DNA of 64,000 nucleotides from Tritrichomonas musculus (GCA_039105265.1 JAPFFF010000002.1:7192001-7256000); one strand, 5' to 3'. Positions 43,301-51,559 are shown, counted from the stretch's first letter. The notes: generated by a model from the sequence alone, not told the origin. Made by a program: numbers and translations.

Positions 43301-45320
43301 GACAGAAGGACTCATTGATAACTACACTTATCTTTGCATATTGAACAAATTAGGAAAACGTGCTTTTTGTGATTATACACAATACTGCGTCTTTCCTTGG
43401 GTCATCAGTGATTATAAAGATGAAGATTTAGAAGATCCTGTTCCTGATGAAGATTTCCGTGATCTTTCTTTGCCAATGGGCCAGATAGGAAAAGAAAGAG
43501 CTCCTCGATTCGACGTTATTTATGAAGATTCTGAACGTCAATATTATTATGGTACTCATTACATGCATCTTGGAGTTGTTCTTTATTTCATGTTTAGAAT
43601 TGATCCTTTCTGCCTCTTCTCCATTTATCTTCATCGTGGCTGGGATCATCAAAACCGTCTCTTTTATGATATTGGCGAATCTTGGAACGCTGCAGCTTTC
43701 ACATCACCTGCTGATGTAAAAGAGTTGATTCCTCAATTTTTCACTCTTCCTGAATTCCTTTCAAATTTAGGCAAGTTACCTTTAACCACAACAACTGAAG
43801 GAAGAAGTGTAGCTGATGTCATTTTGAGTCAATGGAGCAGTTCACCGATAGACTTCACTCATAAGAATCTTCACTTCCTTCAAGAAGATCATGTCACCAA
43901 AAATTTGCACAATTGGATTGACTTGATATTTGGCTACAAATCACGTGGCGAAGCTGCAATTGAAGCCAAAAATCTCTTCCATCCTCTTTGTTACGCCAAG
44001 CAAAGAAAGAAGGACACAACAGGAAGCGGCGTTGAAGCAACAACTGACGATGGAATTGAAAGCTCAGATGAAATTCAAAGAGATGCTGCAATCACTTGCA
44101 TCATCAACTTTGGCCAGTGTGCATATCAACTGTATACAACGCCGCATCCATCGAATAACAAGCTCTTTAACAGGAAACATTTGATGACAGAAAGTGAACA
44201 TTTAGTCAGCCAAAAATTAAACACTGTTGATTGTCCAATTCCTGTGAAATTCCCTGTTTCTGACATCCTCATTCTCGAGAAGGACGTCATCACATCGACT
44301 GGCGTTTCGTGCTTCACTCTTGACTATGAATTTTCATTGAATTTGGCAAAATTGTCAATTAATGCAACAAAGGCAAAGGACGCACTACAGGCAGCTTCAA
44401 CTGGAATATTGAACAAGGCGTCTTCTAAGTCACTCGTGACAGGGAACTTCCTCTTGTCAACGTGCAGCATCAGCTGCTCAAAGGACGGCGTCTTTATGGC
44501 GCTTGGACAGAGGGAAGGAGGCGTCTCTTTGTACAGATTACACTATGCAGCTAACAATTATAATGAAATAAGTGATGCTGCTTTTGTTGCCACTTTTCCA
44601 ACCGCCGGAACGGTCTCAATTTGCCGTATTTCAACGCTTCACTTTTTGCTACTCGCTGTCTCAAAGAATTTCATCAATAGAATAGATATAGGTACTCAGA
44701 GATTGCTCAATCCTATTCCTATTGATTTTAAGGTCAATTGTATCGCAATTGACGAATACGCCGGTTTGATAATAGCCGGCGGTTACTCTCAAATTGTTAT
44801 TTGGACTGTAAGTGGAGAAGAAATCATTCGAAAATCAATCGATTCATCAGTTTTGTCAATTGCTATCCCTGACTTGTATGAAACCGTAAATAACCGCTTC
44901 TTTATGACTGGCCATCAAAATGGAATAATTCGATATTGGCAGATTTACTACGAAGATAAAGAATTACTCTTACTTAAGAATTCAAAGGTTTCTAATCGTG
45001 GAATTCAACGTATTACAATAAATAACGAAGCAAATAGAGCAGTTGCAGTTACAGATAATGATATGTATTGTTTCGATTTCATTGGAAGCTCGGCTCATGA
45101 CTTGAAGAAGGATTATTCACTGGAGTGCATCGATTGCAGCCTTCCTTTCGATAAGGTAAGTTCAAATGTTAGAACTTGCTCAAGTTGCCATCGATTCTAC
45201 TGCTCAAGATGCCATCCAAATGAACAGTTTATTAAAATACAAACAAAATCACAACAAAATAAAAAATCAATGTGTAATTACTGCATTAAAATAGCAAAGA
45301 GCCAAGCAAATGATGTGTAA
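37368..45320 (+). CDS. giant BEACH-WD40 protein with a C-terminal zinc finger (ALFY/WDFY3-like), 2650 aa
   Basis: BEACH proteins are large scaffolds for vesicle traffic, lysosome biology and selective autophagy. Parts seen: about 1-690, alpha-helical armadillo-like; about 700-820, a ConA/LamG-like beta sandwich (SISFWFFFREYPASSQMICT, RWYNVVLTVNEKKKAQVYFD); 830-1750, more helical repeats; about 1810-1930, a PH-like domain; about 1985-2225, BEACH (NKLGKRAFCDYTQYCVFPWV, YYYGTHYMHLGVVLYFMFRI, HRGWDHQNRLFYDI); about 2360-2560, WD40 blades (VSGEEIIRKSIDSSVLSI, FFMTGHQNGIIRYWQIYY); about 2583-2645, a Cys4-type double zinc finger with CIDC, CSSC, CSRC and CNYC. The order PH-BEACH-WD40-FYVE is that of ALFY, although the finger lacks the R(R/K)HHCR core. 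No introns. The whole is one open frame. Confidence 0.9.
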   Translation: MRKKSQKQKQPQNTTEPICETVNLLLTESKNSDNDTRVLLILQTKSFFQELLATATIDGDNTSLVNSAHLLFRVINESMQSFYKDKSLSDQLDLFISLFIPSPIKIQVGQDLSNFFLSLIFSNFYETPSKDSFRVSLGLFFENPIFPPFFEASGGLFSLWDLLLSETKTEFCDFIFDKISSTIFLYFQTDSTQDAINFLSHVSQSILSLPERNAPNAFQFIYALISSAKPNLLDPFIQFEGFSNINKYIIEKNNPQYLVVYQMFRSMLINGTTEKVVSPILGQVVDFLLIPNISNEIRYSMLTSLFNSIKQINRAESPFQPHQLYTLAISFKDDPQSVVTFFDMCWYISQHFKCDLTAILPSLSKLFVMKTALDYDITSLFRLIFSFGDQFQPFSAMFFEELTKDINEDQLSQFFNKYEFGIELFSQSFSENLSNSTNNSAQSHLFLIFIKCGSNVTNKNLYELALTKIISKPAFIQILIEMFYQLKSEKDILILLFESIIKVASDSVKFRHGLIEVGIVMIIREINDSHSLNPTMIFDLFAVLAGKHFDFSFDAAVSSFLKSVDFLGQDSEAIKKLAFGQKHDEIKQRANLCFPSILHKCDFKIESYFDMWVCGQYAIDNWMKETGKTIDQFPSILDIARRFLLPHHVPLICQHPRLFAEACNDSFGLFPLFEFPKDLTNSQISISLMHEGILGSLGDEDSENSGSYNNSSSISFWFFFREYPASSQMICTFHSISFFATGDDLYANDQFISDFRLNRWYNVVLTVNEKKKAQVYFDSVNKAQLTATFSNSVTFGASQKNASLWFIGGAIRVFHSVIKEDLITEIINKGVSDTVAHVGTLTISPSEFIDIFDGFNQNASKSLAENSRPVLSFPLSSHIHTSYNGNRGLFKMILDYFANERLDDCHYLLNALINLQMNNLSNWDRREFALHISTLINIAPSAFDTTTFEKITNCLSLENETFDWFAFETLILDFGIWNSQLKQNVISFLYGSLAQHKPPKPSMLARFIFYCAHIIENLDKEEISSLFALFERLQISIKTISRLISSLPSFKENISCPSLVYDTSNESPFIFPMLNLLKRSIQPNFTSYFLFHILPPVDSVDLIYQLITMSDYNSLNIDFIMRFCILNCYIFKSWSCALSLLYKMPIDIEQDGKNTVIKPSQINVNVLYYFILMLGIMIPISANLPSTSDWYHLPLKFLNDLIINIDLIPVSLLDNANFKFSLLQLVSFSAFQSTISLFPFAPSISSPDEIVEFATKPSQPFPQSSQGQSCPIPGFDFNISDSNYPHILHSQIKVILPRKLAPNSSVSAKTPLEDYDLNYCTEVLAINSKIEWNDWLEFLQSIRSLFGFDTNEINVEKIATSEAFSKIIQFITALVLKVSNDEKQLLSLISHILICGTSLIPQYSITLLQMTLLEILNQFNRKKAFSQSLIQFTCDRIAEGWFSNSILNPFSIMISMCDNCDKQMPDCLVMLTIEMFELIPAKDFAQFINYFINYQHIFFAKSLTSNPNYIICLIERFIPRFSARPKSMKSVMTLFNHSIRKNDELANKWSKQILPNHPDFDFKLLINALMILADQGEESYNDWMNVNVLVNLDLNTLRTDIIDAFEKYYLDSLKDSLSVMSDDRISYSSNFFTNANNLLQVIHSDKVISKSLASTLRMFERDRLLFSVSYFLRLRESMLTTKYHFDEYQSDLLSVSLLADPIYPTKRVDHSPLIYTIPPFPGTKISTVQPPIPEIPNLLPLMPSVILDLITTPIPQFENLSLHTKRQVMLSFSQIVPLSDSFNTALLSLIFEDFNLQTISSVKLLYGVDPIQGILSRTQKCFFFVEGMDINETNQGCHFAYTSTPMILYTFYMSYFINGSFGPCSLFCAHPMIRVPLDALISIQEHYYLQKMTALELNFIYGWNFILIPSIDNYKQFYQLLKRDLEVSLSHFPKLQQMTNQSSLTSITGISFSNTLTYIPSPLTSAYLLSRKDPSKLWTEGLIDNYTYLCILNKLGKRAFCDYTQYCVFPWVISDYKDEDLEDPVPDEDFRDLSLPMGQIGKERAPRFDVIYEDSERQYYYGTHYMHLGVVLYFMFRIDPFCLFSIYLHRGWDHQNRLFYDIGESWNAAAFTSPADVKELIPQFFTLPEFLSNLGKLPLTTTTEGRSVADVILSQWSSSPIDFTHKNLHFLQEDHVTKNLHNWIDLIFGYKSRGEAAIEAKNLFHPLCYAKQRKKDTTGSGVEATTDDGIESSDEIQRDAAITCIINFGQCAYQLYTTPHPSNNKLFNRKHLMTESEHLVSQKLNTVDCPIPVKFPVSDILILEKDVITSTGVSCFTLDYEFSLNLAKLSINATKAKDALQAASTGILNKASSKSLVTGNFLLSTCSISCSKDGVFMALGQREGGVSLYRLHYAANNYNEISDAAFVATFPTAGTVSICRISTLHFLLLAVSKNFINRIDIGTQRLLNPIPIDFKVNCIAIDEYAGLIIAGGYSQIVIWTVSGEEIIRKSIDSSVLSIAIPDLYETVNNRFFMTGHQNGIIRYWQIYYEDKELLLLKNSKVSNRGIQRITINNEANRAVAVTDNDMYCFDFIGSSAHDLKKDYSLECIDCSLPFDKVSSNVRTCSSCHRFYCSRCHPNEQFIKIQTKSQQNKKSMCNYCIKIAKSQANDV

Positions 45321-45587
45321 GTCTAAAAATATTTTTAAATAAAAATTATATGATTTTATTTTTTCAATTTTTATTACATATTCATAATTATTGAAGTTAA
45401 AATTTAATTCATTACATTCAAAGCTTTTTTTTTTTTTTTAATATTTCATGAAATGGATGATTTTACATTTTTTGAATGTTTTAGAAAAAGTTACACCAAT
45501 GTCCTTCAAAAAGTCATTTTTCACATTTTCTATTGAATTTTTATTTCAAAAAATTGAATAACCATCAAATTTAAGTATTTTTGTTAT

Positions 45588-47648
45588 ATGCTCTATCTTT
45601 TTTTATTTTTAAGTGCTTTACTAAATCACCATTATAAAGGATCCCTCAATTTCCGAAATGAAGGATTACATAGTTTTCAGAATTTTACTTTTAAAGTAAC
45701 AGATAAATATTTTCTATTCCCAATTCAAGAAAATAGTGATGAATTTAAAACAAGAATTTATGTCGATGGAGAAAATGTAGTTAGTTTGGATGTTCGCTTT
45801 GCAAAGGATAAAGTTACATACTTATTCCCATTAAATACAACTGATTGGATTGGAAAAGAAGTCACAATTAATATAGATAGAAGAGATGTCAACATTAGTG
45901 AATACATTTTCTGGAATCAGTTTAAGCCTTCAGATGAATACGGGTCACTCTTCAATTATGATGAGCAATATCGCCCTTGGTTTCATTTTGCCCCAGAGTA
46001 TGGTTGGATGAACGATCCAAATGGCATGTTTGCAACATCTAATCAAGGTAAAACAACTTATCACTTCCATTATCAATATAATCCATACGCTGCAGTTTGG
46101 GGAAATATGCATTGGGGGCATGCAATTTCATCAGATTTGCTTCATTGGGAGTATCTTCCGTTTTCACTCTCTCCAGATGATTTAGGCCAAATTTTTTCTG
46201 GAAGCTCAGTAGTTGATCATGAGAATTCTGCAGGTTATGGCGAAAATTCTATTATCTCATTCTATACATCAGCTGGAACTCACCAACAGCAATCAATGGC
46301 ATATTCTACTGATAACGGCTTTTCATTTAAAAAATATGAGAAAAATCCTGTTATTCCAAATACAGATAAAGTTGATTTTCGTGATCCAAAAGTGATTAAA
46401 ATTAAGAAAAACGGAGAAGCCCAAATTGTCTATGTAATGTGCTTAGCAGTTGGTAATCATATTGAGTTTTATTCATCCAAAGATTTAATTAATTGGAATT
46501 ATACTAGTTCTTTTGGTGAAAAATATGGAACACATGGAGGTGTTTGGGAATGCCCAGATTTGCTATATTTCGAAGAATTTAATAAGTTTGTTCTGCTTGT
46601 TAATGTTAACCCTGGCGGCCCATTTGGAGGTTCTGCTTGCCAATATTTTGTTGGCAATTTTAACGGTGAAAAGTTTGAATGCGATGATTCACCTGAAACA
46701 ATAAGATGGCTTGAATATGGAAAAGATGCTTATGCAACAGTCACATATCCAAAAGATGCAAATCTTCAGCAAACTCAACAAAGCAAAATTAAGAGTCCCA
46801 AAGCAAAAACAGAATATATTGGTATGACATGGATGAGTAATTGGGAATATGCAAATACTATTCCTACTCAATACTATAGAAGTGCTAACTCTATTCCAAG
46901 AAAGATAACACTTGTTCAAGTGAAAAATAGCCAAGAGTTTCGAGTTTCAAATCTTCCATTTGATAATATTCAGTCAATTCGAGATACGTCTTACAATATA
47001 GATCCATTTACTCTATCAGATGAACAACAAAAAGTTTTTAATAATGCACTTAAGGATAGCAAAGCATTTGAAATTGATATTGAATTTACAGTAAATAATT
47101 TGACAACCATGGGAATTAAGTTCACAAACAATAAAAATGAAGAATACACCATTCAGTTCAATCCATCTTCACAAACCGTATCATGCAATCGCAAAAAGTC
47201 AGGAATAGTTAGTTTTGCAGATTCTTTCCCTGCTATTACGAGCGCTTCAATCCCAATCACAAAAGAAACCTATAAATGGAAGATTTTTATTGATACTTGT
47301 TCAATTGAATTTTTCGATGAAGATGGACTTGCAACAATGACTAATCTTGTTTTCCCTACTAACCAATATTCTAATATAGTTGTATTTAAATCAAATAGTG
47401 AAGGAACATTGGATGTCAAAACGATACAAATTCATTCTTTATCTAAAGTAATGCATTCAAAAGATGATAATCCCAATCCTCCTAATCCATCAAATCCGTC
47501 AAAGAAAAATCTCATTAAAATTTTAATAATAGCAGCTTCTGCTGTTGCAGCTCTTGCAGTTATTGCTATAATCATTTTGGTTGTCGTTATCGTGAAAAGA
47601 AAGAAAGCAGGAGAAAATCAAACAAAAGCTAACTTATTGAATGAATAA
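45588..47648 (+). CDS. GH32 beta-fructofuranosidase (invertase-like), membrane-anchored, 686 aa
   Basis: Splits beta-fructosides such as sucrose or fructans outside the cell. Signal peptide MLYLFLFLSALL; N-terminal beta region (20-125) like the extra domain of bacterial GH32 enzymes; then the GH32 five-blade propeller with all three acids: nucleophile D143 in WMNDPNG, stabiliser D266 in FRDPKV, acid/base E321 in WECPDL. A C-terminal beta sandwich follows (about 470-630; TCSIEFFDEDG). One transmembrane helix at about 643-668 and a short basic tail KRKKAGENQ hold it at the membrane. GH32 genes of bacterial origin are known in trichomonads, so lateral transfer followed by gain of the anchor is the likely history. 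Stop overlaps TAAA. Confidence 0.93.
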   Translation: MLYLFLFLSALLNHHYKGSLNFRNEGLHSFQNFTFKVTDKYFLFPIQENSDEFKTRIYVDGENVVSLDVRFAKDKVTYLFPLNTTDWIGKEVTINIDRRDVNISEYIFWNQFKPSDEYGSLFNYDEQYRPWFHFAPEYGWMNDPNGMFATSNQGKTTYHFHYQYNPYAAVWGNMHWGHAISSDLLHWEYLPFSLSPDDLGQIFSGSSVVDHENSAGYGENSIISFYTSAGTHQQQSMAYSTDNGFSFKKYEKNPVIPNTDKVDFRDPKVIKIKKNGEAQIVYVMCLAVGNHIEFYSSKDLINWNYTSSFGEKYGTHGGVWECPDLLYFEEFNKFVLLVNVNPGGPFGGSACQYFVGNFNGEKFECDDSPETIRWLEYGKDAYATVTYPKDANLQQTQQSKIKSPKAKTEYIGMTWMSNWEYANTIPTQYYRSANSIPRKITLVQVKNSQEFRVSNLPFDNIQSIRDTSYNIDPFTLSDEQQKVFNNALKDSKAFEIDIEFTVNNLTTMGIKFTNNKNEEYTIQFNPSSQTVSCNRKKSGIVSFADSFPAITSASIPITKETYKWKIFIDTCSIEFFDEDGLATMTNLVFPTNQYSNIVVFKSNSEGTLDVKTIQIHSLSKVMHSKDDNPNPPNPSNPSKKNLIKILIIAASAVAALAVIAIIILVVVIVKRKKAGENQTKANLLNE

Positions 47649-47834
47649 ATTTATTCATCAACTTTTAATTCTTTAGTAATAGTCAAATTAAACAATTCTT
47701 CTTTAAATCAGTTTTGATTTGCTTGAAAATAAATATAAATTACAATGATGTACTTTTTTTTCATCAATTAAATACAAATAGTAATAGATTTTTCTAAAAC
47801 AAAGAATGAAATGAGAAAAAAAAAAAAAGTTTAT

Positions 47835-48425
47835 TTATTTGTTGAATATACCATCAAGATTAAGATTCACGCAGTTAAGAATGCTTGGATTTGCTTTTGC
47901 AGCTTCAGTAAATTCACTAAGAGAAATTTCATTATCATTATTTTTGTCAACTTGGCTGAAAGTCTTTTGAACAACTTTATCAAGAACATCGTCGGATATG
48001 CTAATTTGAGAGTTAGATTTCAAGCTGAAGGTGAGAATTTGCTTCAATTCATTTTTGTCAATTGTATGATTTCCATCAATGTCATAAACATTGAAGCAGA
48101 ATTTAGCTTTCTCTTCGATTGTTGCATTAGGTGACATTGCAGAGAGACCTAATACAAACTCATCAAATTCAATTTGGTCAGAATTATCGGAATCAAAGGC
48201 AGAGAAGATCCTTTGAGTAAATTCTGTATTTGGGAGATCCAACGCTTGCTGAAATTCATGAAGACTAATTTTGTTGTCTTTCGATTGTGAATTTGATAAA
48301 AACTTGAAACGATCGTATAAGAATTGAACTTGATCTGGCGTGAAGTGTGTCATCTTTGCAAGATTTTCGATATCGGTTCTTGAATATTTACCTTTTTGCT
48401 TTGATTTGCTTGATGATTGACCCAT
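47835..48425 (-). CDS. calcineurin B/NCS-like EF-hand protein, 196 aa, predicted myristoylated
   Basis: Starts MGQSSSKSK: Gly2 with Ser6 is a good N-myristoylation site followed by basic residues, so membrane attachment is likely. Four EF-hand positions: EF1 (about 44-56) has lost the loop ligands; EF2 loop D78-E89 is DSDNSDQIEFDE; EF3 loop D115-E126 is DIDGNHTIDKNE; EF4 loop D160-E171 is DKNNDNEISLSE. The lead-in FTPDQVQFLYDRFKFLS is like the start of calcineurin B, CHP and CIB proteins. Whether it binds a calcineurin A cannot be told. It is divergently paired with the next gene across only 70 bases. Stop overlaps TAAA. Confidence 0.9.
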   Translation of the reverse strand: MGQSSSKSKQKGKYSRTDIENLAKMTHFTPDQVQFLYDRFKFLSNSQSKDNKISLHEFQQALDLPNTEFTQRIFSAFDSDNSDQIEFDEFVLGLSAMSPNATIEEKAKFCFNVYDIDGNHTIDKNELKQILTFSLKSNSQISISDDVLDKVVQKTFSQVDKNNDNEISLSEFTEAAKANPSILNCVNLNLDGIFNK

Positions 48426-48495
48426 TTGTATATCCTAAAACTTTTTAAATAAACAGTTACAATAACTTTTTTTTAATTCAAATTTCAATAGAAAA
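48426..48495. promoter_or_regulatory. 70-bp bidirectional promoter region
   Basis: The EF-hand gene (-) and the TBC-like gene (+) start head to head, only 70 A+T-rich bases apart, so both promoters must overlap here. No perfect TCAYW initiator is seen on either strand. Confidence 0.6.
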
Positions 48496-49818
48496 ATGAA
48501 TGAATTTCATTCATTTTGTCCTCTAAATGTTGCATCTCAATCTTTAATAGTTGGACGTGTTTTATCTGGTAAATTAAAAAATTGTAATTGCTTTTCAGCT
48601 TTATGGCGTTTTTTATTGATTATTTTTCCTGAATCTCGTCGACAAGAAATGGATGATGAAGCTTGGATCGCAATTCTTAAAAATTGCCGTCAAACAATGT
48701 CAAAAAAATTCAAAACCCCTGAAGAGTTTCAAATAAAAAGTTTCAAGAATTACAATGATATTCGCGGGCTTATCCAAGATAAATATCATAAACTCTCTGG
48801 AAAAGAATGCATTTTACAATTGGATAGTATTTTAAGGATTTTATGGTTTTCTTCACCTCCAATAAATAATTCCGAAAAAGTTGAAGAAGAGTTAAAATGC
48901 GCAATTAACATAATAGTTCGTTTATTCCACCAATTTGAAATAGAATTTCCGCAATATAACCAAGAAAATAATCCAATTTCGATTTTAATGAATCCTAAAT
49001 TTATATGTCACGATATTTGTCTTATCATGAAATCAATACACCAATATCTTGAACCATTTAAATTACAAAAAAGCCATATTAGAGAATCATATAATCAGAT
49101 TTGTTTCACGATAAACCAACTAAATGAAGAAATGCAGAAAAGTCCAGGTAAATTTGCTCTATTTCACGAGTTGACTAATGAACCTAACAAAAATACTTTT
49201 TCAAATTCACCACTAAAAATATTTTCAAAGCTTCATTTATCTTTACCATCCTTTTTTTTACCAAACGCTGATAACTCTTCAAATAATAATAATAATAATA
49301 ATAATGACAACATTAATGATAATACCACACTTTCAGCAAATACTTCCAATCCTATACAATCAGAACAATTAGTTTTGCCACCAATCGATGACACAATCAA
49401 GATTCTTTATCTTTTCAACGAATTATTTGAAACAATAACACCTGAACAAGAAATAAATTATGTTTGGACTTTTATTTTCTCGCAATATATAGACCAGTCT
49501 ATATTCCCATTATTTTATTCTTATATTTATTTATATTCGAAGAAAGTGACAAATTCATCAAAATTACCGATGTCCAAAATTTGTATGCAAGTTGGATTGA
49601 GGCTAAAGAAATTTGATGAAAAACAAGAATTGACAATGGCTTCACAAAGAATTGATGAATTAATCAACTTACTTGAAAACGATGATTCAATCAAAAATAG
49701 AGAAATTGTAAGAAACCAGATTGAAACTATTCTTAAAATCGCAAGGGGAAACGCAATTATTGAAGAATTACTTCCAATTAAATACATTTCCGAATATCTT
49801 GACAAAATATTAAAATAA
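48496..49818 (+). CDS. divergent TBC (Rab-GAP-like) protein, TBC1D5-type, 440 aa
   Basis: The N-terminal block RVLSGKLKNCNCFSALWRFLL (about 21-41) followed by FPESRRQEMDDEAWIAILKN, and later MNPKFICHDICLIMKSIHQY (about 170-190), match the pattern of TBC1D5-like domains (SGRLRSSRFRSICWKLFL; LNPEYLEHDAYAVFSQLM). The middle region with IRGLIQDKYHKLSG is where the catalytic IxxDxxR arginine finger should be; the Arg is not there, so GAP activity is doubtful. A poly-Asn/Ser linker (about 262-285) interrupts the domain, then the last part (TIKILYLFNELFETITPE, YVWTFIFSQYIDQSIFP) resembles the C-terminal half. Stop overlaps TAAA. The family call is moderately sure, from pattern reading only. Confidence 0.6.
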   Translation: MNEFHSFCPLNVASQSLIVGRVLSGKLKNCNCFSALWRFLLIIFPESRRQEMDDEAWIAILKNCRQTMSKKFKTPEEFQIKSFKNYNDIRGLIQDKYHKLSGKECILQLDSILRILWFSSPPINNSEKVEEELKCAINIIVRLFHQFEIEFPQYNQENNPISILMNPKFICHDICLIMKSIHQYLEPFKLQKSHIRESYNQICFTINQLNEEMQKSPGKFALFHELTNEPNKNTFSNSPLKIFSKLHLSLPSFFLPNADNSSNNNNNNNNDNINDNTTLSANTSNPIQSEQLVLPPIDDTIKILYLFNELFETITPEQEINYVWTFIFSQYIDQSIFPLFYSYIYLYSKKVTNSSKLPMSKICMQVGLRLKKFDEKQELTMASQRIDELINLLENDDSIKNREIVRNQIETILKIARGNAIIEELLPIKYISEYLDKILK

Positions 49819-50021
49819 ATGAAATTTGATCTCAAATTTTACTAATAAAAAATTCGAAGAAAATGAAGAAGAAAAAAGAAATTGTAATTCTATTGTTTTA
49901 TATATATCAAATTGTTTTTTTCTTATTTGTTCATAATAATGGACTGGTAGGTAAAACAATAAAATTAGTTTTCGATTATTATTATCTTTTAGACGCTTTA
50001 CTATTCTTTTTTTGCTTTTAA

Positions 50022-50351
50022 GGGACCACTATCAAATTCTATGTTAAAAATTCTATGAGTTATCACAAAATTAATTGACTTAAAAAAAATTATTTCTTGA
50101 GTATTTTTGCTATATTTTGGTATATATAAATTATATAAATTACATATCATTTATTTCTATTCTTCTTTAAAGCCTATTCCCTTTTTTCAATAAAAATTTA
50201 AAAGTTGAAAGGAGTAAAAATTTTACAAAAATGATCGGAATGGTGAAATTTTAAAGTTTTAAACTTTTTCCGAGATAACAACTATTGAATTTTCTTTTCT
50301 ATGAGTTTTCTCAATATTGAAATGTTTACAAAAAAATATGATAGTGGTCCC
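50022..50351. mobile_element. MITE family D, copy 2 (330 bp, TTAA flanks)
   Basis: Same ends and same length as copy 1, with TTAA at 50018-50021 and 50352-50355. It lies just upstream of the Rab gene (ATG 50556), so it may touch that gene's promoter region. Confidence 0.9.
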
Positions 50352-50539
50352 TTAAATTATTAGATAAATTTATGCATTATATTGAATAGATGAATCATTG
50401 GCAACTTTCAAAAATTCATGTATTAATATTTCATTAAAAATTAAAATAAATGACATATAGTCTATCACATGAATTTTTCCCATTGCATTAATAATTCTCC
50501 ATAAAAAAAGGTTAAATATTTACCAGAACGATTATATTT

Positions 50540-50546
50540 TCATAAA
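50540..50546 (+). promoter_or_regulatory. Inr-like initiator TCATAAA
   Basis: TCATAAA with +1 A at 50542, 14 bases before the ATG at 50556. Confidence 0.5.
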
Positions 50547-50555
50547 GATATTATA

Positions 50556-51179
50556 ATGAAAGCAATTCTATGCGGAAACTCAACAGTTGGAAAAACATCT
50601 ATACTTAATGCTCTTACAGGTGCACACGAATTTGGCCCAACTACCCCAACACTTGGTGCAGGTTGCGCAAATGTTACTTTTCAATACCAAAATGAAGATA
50701 TAACAATGAATGTTTGGGATACAGCAGGCCAAGAAGCTTATCGTTCTCTTATAAAAATTTATTTTCGTGATACTAGGGTCGCAATATTAGTTTTTGATGT
50801 TACATCAAAACCAAGTTTTGATGCAATAGATAAATGGGTTCAAGATATTTATGAAAATTGTGGTAGAGATAATACACCAATTCTTATTGCAGCAAATAAA
50901 ATAGATCTTATTGAAAACAGAGTTATTTCATCTGAAGAACTGACTAAAAAAGCACGCCATTTAAACTGTCCATTTATGGAGATTTCTGCAAAAACGAAAA
51001 CATGCTTGATGGAAATGATGACAGTGGCATATCGGATGGCAATAGGAGAAAAAGTTCCTATTGACCCAACAGAAAATTTTTTTGCAACTGAAATTCAGCA
51101 TTCTGTTCCAGAAGAAATACGTAATGTTCCTAATTTAGATTTAAATTCTCATGAAGAATCTAAGGGATGCTGCTCATGA
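50556..51179 (+). CDS. Rab-family small GTPase, 207 aa
   Basis: A molecular switch for vesicle traffic. All nucleotide motifs are present: G1 GNSTVGKT (7-14), a switch I Thr region (GPTTPTLGAG, 27-36), G3 WDTAGQE (54-60) with the catalytic Gln59, G4 NKID (114-117), G5 SAK (144-146). The C terminus EESKGCCS carries two cysteines for geranylgeranylation. Switch I is unusual (TTPTLGAGCANV instead of the common TIGVDF), so the subfamily is unclear and effector choice may differ. Typical length for Rab. An initiator lies 14 bases upstream. Trichomonads have very many Rab genes. Confidence 0.93.
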   Translation: MKAILCGNSTVGKTSILNALTGAHEFGPTTPTLGAGCANVTFQYQNEDITMNVWDTAGQEAYRSLIKIYFRDTRVAILVFDVTSKPSFDAIDKWVQDIYENCGRDNTPILIAANKIDLIENRVISSEELTKKARHLNCPFMEISAKTKTCLMEMMTVAYRMAIGEKVPIDPTENFFATEIQHSVPEEIRNVPNLDLNSHEESKGCCS

Positions 51180-51319
51180 ATTATATATTTACTTGTTTAT
51201 TACTTTATATGAGTATTTCAAATTACAATGATGACTATTAATCTTTAATCAGCGGGTTTTGTTCATTTTTTGTATGATTAATAAAAAAAAATATTTCGAA
51301 TAATTTTTGATATCTTTAA

Positions 51320-51559
51320 GGTACAAATCCAGTACGTTATTTTTTGAATAGGAGAACGTTTATTATTTGAATAGTTGCATGTCTCTGAAAAAGTTTAAAT
51401 TGACTATGTTTGTTTTTGACACTTATTTTACAATTTAAATAAACATTATGACATGTTATATGAAATGGATGAAAATAATCGTTTTTTATTTAACATGTCA
51501 TCTTATTCTTTGAGAATGTCAAAAAAAATTGCGGTTACTAAACGTACTGGATTTGTACC
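51320..51559. mobile_element. MITE family C, copy 2 (240 bp, TTAA flanks)
   Basis: Ends GGTACAAATCCAGTACG ... CGTACTGGATTTGTACC with TTAA at 51316-51319 and 51560-51563. Closest to the copy at 20969. Followed directly by an A-run of about 22. Confidence 0.88.
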
